Below, one piece after another: positions 6,488 through 10,998 of a stretch of DNA of 10,998 nt. The DNA is from Bacillota bacterium (GTDB taxonomy: Bacteria > Bacillota > Bacilli > Bacillales_B > DSM-18226). The stretch spans positions 1-10,998 of the forward strand of contig JAUZQA010000087.1 of NCBI GenBank assembly GCA_030705665.1, in the 5' to 3' direction. The notes under the pieces were generated by a model. That model searched no databases, was not told the DNA's origin, and worked only from the letters and a program-made list of their open reading frames with translations. The position numbers and the translations under genes are program-made. How positions within the stretch are numbered: the stretch's first letter is position 1; each line of letters opens with the position of its first letter.

Positions 6488-6560
6488 CTCAACTTAAAAC
6501 AAAACTTTACCATTAATAATGATGAGGTTTGTTCTGAAGAATAAGTTATTAAGTAATGAA

Positions 6561-6801
6561 ATGTCCGTATTAAGGGATGATTTTAAAAAAATATGTCCAA
6601 CATTTTAACGACTTTTTACTATTATATAGGTGTAATTATGTGTCAAGAAAAGTAATCAATCCTTTTAGGCCTTATTTTACTGTCCAATTTAGAAATTGTA
6701 ATCATTTTATTTTTTTATCCACTGCCTATTCAGGAATATCAAGCATAAAAGTAAATTAACGAATAGTTGTACAGAAAAATCACTTTTCATAATGCGGACA
6801 T
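6561..6801. repeat. Imperfect inverted ends enclosing about 240 bp (possible degraded mobile element)
   Basis: ATGTCCGTATTA (6561-6572) and the reverse complement of 6790-6801, ATGTCCGCATTA, match at 11 of 12 bases. A few bases further in, both ends continue with TGATTTT (6577-6583 on the left, and reversed on the right), so the similarity extends over about 25 bases. No transposase and no clear target duplication are present. Related GGACA words recur inside on the minus strand near 6595 and 6684. I do not recognise the family. Confidence 0.35.
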
Positions 6802-6851
6802 GCTTTACAAGATGCCGGGGGGATGCTTTTTTCCGTTTTCGCCCTTAGGGG

Positions 6852-6875
6852 CTCGCCAATCGGCGAGTTTTCTTT
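6852..6875 (+). terminator. Rightward terminator-like hairpin downstream of ypjC
   Basis: CTCGCC (6852-6857) pairs with GGCGAG (6862-6867) around AATC and is followed by TTTTCTTT. The T run is on the plus strand, opposite to ypjC. In the ypjC direction the same stem is preceded, not followed, by the run, so as a ypjC terminator it would be poor. A second small stem, GCCC-TTA-GGGGC, is adjacent at 6841-6852. Confidence 0.55.
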
Positions 6876-6891
6876 AGCATTTCATTCTATA

Positions 6892-7764
6892 TTATGGTTC
6901 AATTGGTTTTTTATTTTCGTCAAGTGTAAATCCTTCTCCATGAACGTCATGAACAACAGATATCGATATAAAGGCATGAGGATCGATGGAAGTGATAAGA
7001 CTTTTTAGCCTGAAAATTTCATTCTTTGCTACAACACAGTAAATGACTTCACGGTCACTTCTCGTGTAAAAACCGTAACCTTTTAAAATGGTAACACCTC
7101 TATCCAATTCTTCCATTATACTTTTGGCAATTTCTTCTTTCTTATCCGAAATAATCATTGCTCCCCTTGCTGAATATGCCCCTTCCTGCATAAAATCAAT
7201 AACCCGAGCACCTACAAAAACCGCAACAAGAGTATACATAGCCTGTTTATAGTTTAAATATGTTATCAATGACAGCGTAATGACACAGGCATCAAAAATG
7301 AACATTGTTTTCCCCATGGTTCCCCCTGTGTACTTATGGACAAGCCTGGCGATAATATCAACTCCTCCAGTTGTCCCGCCATACCGAAAGATAATTCCAA
7401 GCCCAATCCCCGTAAACACCCCTGCAAATAAAGCTGCTAACGTTAGATCATTTTTTAAAGGCATGTCAATCGCGTTTCTCTGAAAAATCCATAAAAAGAC
7501 AGAAACACTAACCGTCCCAATAATCGTATAGTAAAAAGTATTTCGGCCTAGTAATTTCCAGCCAATAAAGAAGAGAGGGATATTTAAAAGTAAATTTGAA
7601 TAGGACGGGTCCCATTTAAACAAAAAATAGAAAAGTAAGGTAATACCAGTAAAACCACCCTCTGCTAATTTGTTTTGCATATTAAAATTGACCAATCCGA
7701 AAGACATTATGGCCGCACCAAGTATGATTAACATGATATTCTTTAGTTTCATATGTAAAATCAT
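6892..7764 (-). CDS. ypjC: YitT-family membrane protein (DUF161 plus DUF2179)
   Basis: A 290-residue membrane protein of unknown function. The N-terminal two thirds are hydrophobic, with about five or six membrane segments near residues 8-25, 38-50, 57-72, 77-95, 107-128, 155-170 and 175-190. They include the family signature RYGGTTGGVDIIAR at 127-140. The last third is a soluble DUF2179 domain (about 218-275) with RGVTILKGYGFYT and SISVVHDVHGEGF. ATG 7764 has a strong GGAGG ribosome site 6 nt upstream, which favours it over the ATG four codons on. Several paralogues usually exist per Bacillus genome; the position next to ypjD is what supports the symbol ypjC. It diverges from ypjD with its own promoter. 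Family assignment is firm; the paralogue label is inferred from context. Confidence 0.92.
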   Translation of the reverse strand: MILHMKLKNIMLIILGAAIMSFGLVNFNMQNKLAEGGFTGITLLFYFLFKWDPSYSNLLLNIPLFFIGWKLLGRNTFYYTIIGTVSVSVFLWIFQRNAIDMPLKNDLTLAALFAGVFTGIGLGIIFRYGGTTGGVDIIARLVHKYTGGTMGKTMFIFDACVITLSLITYLNYKQAMYTLVAVFVGARVIDFMQEGAYSARGAMIISDKKEEIAKSIMEELDRGVTILKGYGFYTRSDREVIYCVVAKNEIFRLKSLITSIDPHAFISISVVHDVHGEGFTLDENKKPIEP

Positions 7765-7808
7765 AATCTTCCTCCTTTACTTTATTTTCCTTCTCTGCAA
7801 GCGGTTTA

Positions 7809-7837
7809 ATTATATAAGAAAAATTTTGGAGGGGCAA
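7809..7837 (-). promoter_or_regulatory. Promoter of ypjC
   Basis: On the minus strand TTGCCC (7832-7837) and TATAAT (7809-7814) are separated by 17 bases. The -10 is perfect and the -35 matches four of six. The untranslated leader would be about 38 nt. Confidence 0.6.
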
Positions 7838-7854
7838 TCAGAGAAATTTACTTG

Positions 7855-7882
7855 TTGAAAACATTTGTAAAAAGCAGATAAT
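7855..7882 (+). promoter_or_regulatory. Promoter of the ypjD-dapB-mgsA-bshA-cca operon
   Basis: TTGAAA (7855-7860) and GATAAT (7877-7882) are spaced by 16 bases; each matches five of six. It diverges from the ypjC promoter, the two -35 boxes being about 18 bases apart. No terminator or other leader structure is evident before the ypjD start. Confidence 0.55.
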
Positions 7883-7939
7883 TTAGCTAACATGAAAGAT
7901 GTGGTATTTTGTAAGTAGAAAGAAATTGAGGTGAGAACT

Positions 7940-8302
7940 TTGGCAGAAGGCAAAACAATTCAAGAGCTTCAAGGAGAAGTGAATACATATATCAGTCAGT
8001 TTAAGGAAGGTTATTTTAGTCCCCTTGCTATGCTGGCAAGAATGACTGAGGAATTAGGCGAGCTGGCCAGAGAGGTCAATCATTATTATGGTGAAAAGCC
8101 TAAAAAAACGGATGAAATTGAAAAAACAATTGAAGAGGAGCTTGGCGATCTTTTCTTTGTCCTTATTTGCTTTGCAAACTCTTTAAATATTGATTTAGAA
8201 AAAGCACATGACATTGTTATGAACAAATTTGCGACTAGAGATAAAAATCGTTGGACAAGAATTAATCAGGACATTGGGAGTGGAGAGGATGGAGAAAATT
8301 AA
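7940..8302 (+). CDS. ypjD: MazG-like nucleotide pyrophosphohydrolase YpjD
   Basis: A small all-alpha NTP pyrophosphohydrolase of the MazG superfamily, 120 residues, thought to hydrolyse noncanonical or excess nucleotides to the monophosphate. The metal-binding pattern is intact: EELGE (37-41) and EEELGD (65-70), giving ExxE and ExxD pairs. [28 protein letters not shown] is typical of YpjD, given here by its positions 21-48 and ending in the first metal motif. The C-terminal RDKNRWTR (100-107) is also typical. The start is TTG 7940: GAGGTGA (7928-7934) sits 5 nt ahead of it. The in-frame GTG at 7931 lies inside that ribosome site. Its 3' end overlaps dapB by 14 nt, so it heads a tight operon. 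The C-terminal tail of about 13 residues beyond the motif looks poorly conserved. Confidence 0.92.
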   Translation: MAEGKTIQELQGEVNTYISQFKEGYFSPLAMLARMTEELGELAREVNHYYGEKPKKTDEIEKTIEEELGDLFFVLICFANSLNIDLEKAHDIVMNKFATRDKNRWTRINQDIGSGEDGEN

Positions 8303-9089
8303 AATTATTATTGCTGGGCCTCGTGGCAGGATGGGGCGCGAAGCAGTTGCACTTGTTCATTCAACAGAACAATTCCAACTCATTGCTGTCATTGACAATA
8401 AAAATGATGGGATGAAATTAAGTGATTTGGAAGGATTTCCTCCTTTAGATATACCTATTTATACAGATCTAGAAAAATGTTTGCAAAATAACTCTGCAGA
8501 TGTATTAGTCGATTTAACAACCCCTGAGGTAGGGATGCTGCATACAAAAATTGCCCTTACCTATAATGTGCGCCCAGTAGTTGGCACAACAGGTTTTTCA
8601 AAAAGTGATTTAGAAGAATTAGAGACCATTTGTCGTGAAAAACAATTAGGCTGCATTATTGCACCTAATTTTGCTATTGGTGCTGTTTTAATGATGAAGT
8701 TTTCTCAAATGGCGGCAAAGTATTTTGAGGATATTGAAATTATTGAAATGCATCACGATCAAAAGCTCGATGCCCCATCTGGAACAGCAGTAAAGACAGC
8801 AGAAATGATATCGTCTGTTCGAGAAGCGAAAAAGCAAGGGCATCCTAGTGAAAAAGAAACAATCGCTGGAGCTAGAGGTGCTGATTATGATGGCATGCAT
8901 ATTCATTCCGTCCGCCTGCCTGGGTTAATTGCCCACCAACAAGTTTTGTTAGGTTCGGATGGACAAACATTAACCATTCGTCATGATTCCTACAATCGTA
9001 GTTCGTTTATGTCAGGAGTTAAAGTTGCCGTAGAAACAGTTATGAAAGTAAATAGCTTTGTATATGGACTTGAAAATATCTTAGAATAG
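8289..9089 (+). CDS. dapB: 4-hydroxy-tetrahydrodipicolinate reductase
   Basis: The enzyme reduces hydroxytetrahydrodipicolinate with NAD(P)H in the lysine/diaminopimelate pathway, which feeds peptidoglycan and, in spore formers, dipicolinate. The 266-residue product is of normal Bacillus length. It has the nucleotide-binding loop AGPRGRMG (9-16), VVGTTGFS (97-104), the active-site motif [15 protein letters not shown] (153-167) with the HH proton-donor region at 155-156 and K159, and HSVRLPG (206-212). ATG 8289 is the start because the Rossmann strand KIKIIIAG follows immediately and GGGAG lies at 8276-8280. A longer open frame reaches back to 8229 inside ypjD but has no such support. The start overlaps ypjD by 14 nt. 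Confidence 0.97.
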   Translation: MEKIKIIIAGPRGRMGREAVALVHSTEQFQLIAVIDNKNDGMKLSDLEGFPPLDIPIYTDLEKCLQNNSADVLVDLTTPEVGMLHTKIALTYNVRPVVGTTGFSKSDLEELETICREKQLGCIIAPNFAIGAVLMMKFSQMAAKYFEDIEIIEMHHDQKLDAPSGTAVKTAEMISSVREAKKQGHPSEKETIAGARGADYDGMHIHSVRLPGLIAHQQVLLGSDGQTLTIRHDSYNRSSFMSGVKVAVETVMKVNSFVYGLENILE

Positions 9090-9101
9090 GGGTTATTTGA
9101 T

Positions 9102-9521
9102 ATGAACATTGCTTTAATTGCTCACGATAAAAAGAAGGATGCTTTGGTCCAATTTGCAACTGCCTATAAAACAATCTTTGCAAAACATCAATTATTCGCC
9201 ACAGGGACAACTGGGCAAAGGATCATGGATGCTACTGGGCTTGATGTTCACCGCTTTCAATCAGGTCCGCTCGGTGGAGACCAGCAAATAGGTGCAATGA
9301 TTGCCCAAAATAATATGGATGCTATCTTTTTCTTTAGAGACCCACTAACTGCCCAACCACACGAGCCTGACGTAACGGCCCTTGTACGCTTATGTGATGT
9401 TTATTCAATCCCCTTAGCAACTAATATGGGAACAGCTGAATTATTGATTAGGGGCATGGATGAAGGATTACTTGAATGGAGAAACATTGTTAAAGAGAAT
9501 AATGGTGAAAATGCTTTATAA
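9102..9521 (+). CDS. mgsA: Methylglyoxal synthase
   Basis: The enzyme converts dihydroxyacetone phosphate to methylglyoxal and phosphate, a bypass that relieves phosphosugar stress. The 139-residue product is of family length. Visible motifs are [11 protein letters not shown] (3-13), the phosphate-binding LFATGTTG (31-38), [12 protein letters not shown] (54-65) with catalytic D60, and [14 protein letters not shown] (77-90) with H87. [11 protein letters not shown] (105-115) follows. It starts 12 nt after dapB, with AGGGG (9088-9092) overlapping the dapB stop, so it is in the same operon. Placement beside bshA makes sense, since bacillithiol takes part in methylglyoxal detoxification in Bacillus; that link is inference from known biology. 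Confidence 0.97.
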   Translation: MNIALIAHDKKKDALVQFATAYKTIFAKHQLFATGTTGQRIMDATGLDVHRFQSGPLGGDQQIGAMIAQNNMDAIFFFRDPLTAQPHEPDVTALVRLCDVYSIPLATNMGTAELLIRGMDEGLLEWRNIVKENNGENAL

Positions 9522-9552
9522 AAACCCATTGTATATAATTAGGAGAATTTGA

Positions 9553-10698
9553 ATGAGAAAGCTTAAAATCGGCATTACCTGCTATCCTACTGTGGGAGGC
9601 TCCGGGGTGGTCGCCACAGAATTAGGTAAAATGCTGGCTGAGAGGGGACATGAGATTCACTTTATCTCATCAAGTCTCCCCTTCCGCCTTAAAAGGATGT
9701 ACCATAATATTTATTACCATCAAGTAGAAGTAAATCAATACTCTGTATTCCAGTTTCCTCCATATGATATTGCTCTGGCTAGTAAGATGGCGGAAGTGGT
9801 AAATATGGAAAAATTAGATCTTCTTCACGTCCATTATGCTATTCCGCATGCAGTTTGTGCGATTTTAGCTAAGCAAATGTGCAATCGGAATTTAAAAATT
9901 GTTACAACGCTTCATGGGACGGATATTACGGTTCTTGGATATGATTCCTCTTTAACTGATGCGATTAAATTTGGAATAGAAAAATCAGATATTGTAACTG
10001 CAGTGTCAAATTCATTGATTGAACAAACCTATGAGTTAATTAATCCAGATAAACCAATTGAAACCGTTTATAATTTCATTGATCATCGGGTTTATCAAAA
10101 AAGTGATTCTTCTCATTTGAGGGAAGAATTCGAAATTGACCTAGCAGAAAAAGTAATTATCCATGTTTCTAACTTTCGTCCTGTTAAAAGGGTCGAAGAT
10201 GTGGTTAAAACATTCGCCAAAATTGCTAAAACAATGCCTGCAAAATTACTGCTTGTCGGCGATGGTCCAGAAGTGAGTAAAGTGAGTAAATTAGTCAATA
10301 AACTTGGACTAAACAATCGGGTCCTTTTTTTAGGGAGACAGGAAAACCTCGAAGAACTGTATTCCATTAGTGATTTAATGCTGCTCTTATCTGAAAAGGA
10401 AAGTTTTGGACTTGTTCTGTTAGAGGCAATGGCATGTGGCGTCCCGTGCATTGGGACAAACGTAGGCGGAATTCCTGAGGTAATTGAAGAGGGTAAGACA
10501 GGCTTTATTTGCAATTTAGGGGATATAGAAGATATTGCTGCTAAAGCAATTTATCTTTTAACTGAACAAGAGCTTCACAAAAAATTTTCGGAAATGGCAA
10601 TTGAAACAGTCAGAAGTAAATTTCATGCTGAGACAATTGTTAAGCAATATGAACAATTATATTTTAATCTTCTTGACAAGGGTGAAATTTATGATTGA
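9553..10698 (+). CDS. bshA: N-acetyl-alpha-D-glucosaminyl L-malate synthase BshA
   Basis: This GT4 glycosyltransferase joins GlcNAc from UDP-GlcNAc to L-malate, the first step of bacillithiol synthesis in the cytoplasm. The 381-residue product has the N-terminal glycine loop [15 protein letters not shown] (11-25), HVHYAIPHA (92-100), TTLHGTDIT (118-126), the central SNFRPVKR (206-213) and the GT4 EX7E motif E283-SFGLVLL-E291. ACGVP and TNVGGIPEV follow, as in BshA. AGGAG (9541-9545) lies 7 nt ahead of the ATG. It follows mgsA by 31 nt and overlaps cca by 8 nt. A TATAAT at 9534-9539 has no good -35, so no internal promoter is called. The deacetylase gene bshB1, normally next to it in B. subtilis, is absent. 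Confidence 0.96.
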   Translation: MRKLKIGITCYPTVGGSGVVATELGKMLAERGHEIHFISSSLPFRLKRMYHNIYYHQVEVNQYSVFQFPPYDIALASKMAEVVNMEKLDLLHVHYAIPHAVCAILAKQMCNRNLKIVTTLHGTDITVLGYDSSLTDAIKFGIEKSDIVTAVSNSLIEQTYELINPDKPIETVYNFIDHRVYQKSDSSHLREEFEIDLAEKVIIHVSNFRPVKRVEDVVKTFAKIAKTMPAKLLLVGDGPEVSKVSKLVNKLGLNNRVLFLGRQENLEELYSISDLMLLLSEKESFGLVLLEAMACGVPCIGTNVGGIPEVIEEGKTGFICNLGDIEDIAAKAIYLLTEQELHKKFSEMAIETVRSKFHAETIVKQYEQLYFNLLDKGEIYD

Positions 10699-10998
10699 GC
10701 CATTTTTGTCTGCTGTAACTGTCTTGAAAAAAATTGAAGATGCCGGGTTTGAGGCTTTTTTTGTAGGTGGGTCTGTACGGGACATGGTACTGCAAAAGTC
10801 GATTCATGATGTTGATATTGCTTCATCTGCAACACCTGAGGAAATTAAGAGAATTTTTCCAAAGACAGTTGACATTGGCATAGAGCATGGAACTGTGTTG
10901 GTTCTTTATAATCAAAATTCTTATGAAATTACTACATTCAGAGCGGAATCAGAATACGAGGACTTTCGAAGGCCTAAGGAAGTAGTCTTTATTCGTTC
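10691..10998 (+). CDS. cca: CCA-adding tRNA nucleotidyltransferase, C-terminus cut by window edge
   Basis: The enzyme adds or repairs the 3' CCA end of tRNAs. Only the first 102 codons are visible, from ATG 10691 to the right edge. The class II nucleotidyltransferase head is clear: [10 protein letters not shown] (22-31), [11 protein letters not shown] (39-49) with catalytic D40 and D42, DIGIEHGTV (61-69), YEITTFRAE (78-86) and FRRPKEVVF (92-100). The start overlaps the end of bshA by 8 nt in another frame, so the two are probably translationally coupled. A weak site GGGTG (10680-10684) precedes it. The gene follows bshA in B. subtilis too (also named papS there). Confidence 0.95.
   Translation, partial: MIEPFLSAVTVLKKIEDAGFEAFFVGGSVRDMVLQKSIHDVDIASSATPEEIKRIFPKTVDIGIEHGTVLVLYNQNSYEITTFRAESEYEDFRRPKEVVFIR

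Larger units (their letters stand above)
6334..6891. other. AT-rich spacer between yugP and ypjC
   Basis: About 560 bases without a supported gene. A frame of 60 codons at 6577-6759 has no ribosome site and an unremarkable product, so I do not call it. Contents are an extended -10 box at 6479-6487, a pair of imperfect inverted ends at 6561 and 6801, and a GC-rich tract with stem-loops at 6794-6875 that ends in a terminator. Base composition changes sharply at about 6790, from AT-rich to GC-rich. Confidence 0.5.

Noticed and set aside
6641..6646. Leftward TTGACA with TATAAT nearby
   Set aside because: The spacing is 14 bases, below the workable range, and no gene follows leftward before the yugP terminator.
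6577..6759. Sixty-codon plus-strand frame in the yugP-ypjC spacer
   Set aside because: No ribosome site, no recognisable motif, and it lies inside the candidate inverted-end element. Coding function cannot be supported.
1..10998. CRISPR arrays, tRNA or rRNA genes, prophage or toxin-antitoxin and defence genes
   Set aside because: No regularly spaced repeats, no tRNA cloverleaf sequence and no defence-type proteins were seen. All longer frames are accounted for by metabolic and transport genes or their shadows.

Overview
The window looks like a low-GC Gram-positive chromosome from the Bacillaceae. Shine-Dalgarno sites are purine-rich (AAAGGAG, AGGAG, GAGGTGA), sigma-A promoters are recognisable, and the right half carries the Bacillus ypjC / ypjD-dapB-mgsA-bshA-cca neighbourhood. 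The proteins resemble those of Bacillus subtilis in length and motif, but the gene order is not identical to it, so I do not name a species.

Bases 1-5130 form an accessory organosulfur module. A TauD/TfdA-type Fe(II)/2-oxoglutarate dioxygenase, cut by the left edge, runs leftward. Divergent from it is an operon of an SsuA-like lipoprotein, SsuB-like ATPase, SsuC-like permease and a DszA/NtaA-family flavin monooxygenase, closed by a strong terminator. The inferred logic is import of a sulfonate, sulfate ester or similar compound, followed by oxidative release of sulfite or sulfate. The spacer between the two units (463-955) is the most interesting part. Each unit has its own promoter, and each leader carries a terminator-like hairpin. 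Just ahead of each hairpin are two short matching elements, TAAYCCRATATGA and ACCRGWCAACYGGAR, in the same order and orientation. This may be an undescribed attenuator.

Bases 5131-6891 hold one conserved gene, the membrane zinc metallopeptidase yugP, flanked by long AT-rich spacers. The left spacer has two clean inverted repeats. The right spacer has a pair of imperfect inverted ends about 240 bp apart, which may be the remnant of a small mobile element, and a terminator with no obvious gene in front of it.

Bases 6892-10998 are core genome: ypjC (YitT family, leftward), then rightward ypjD (MazG-like), dapB (lysine and peptidoglycan precursor synthesis), mgsA (methylglyoxal synthase), bshA (first step of bacillithiol synthesis) and the start of cca (tRNA CCA addition). 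They are packed with overlaps or gaps of at most 31 nt and probably form one operon. The bacillithiol deacetylase gene bshB1, found between mgsA and bshA in B. subtilis, is missing here.
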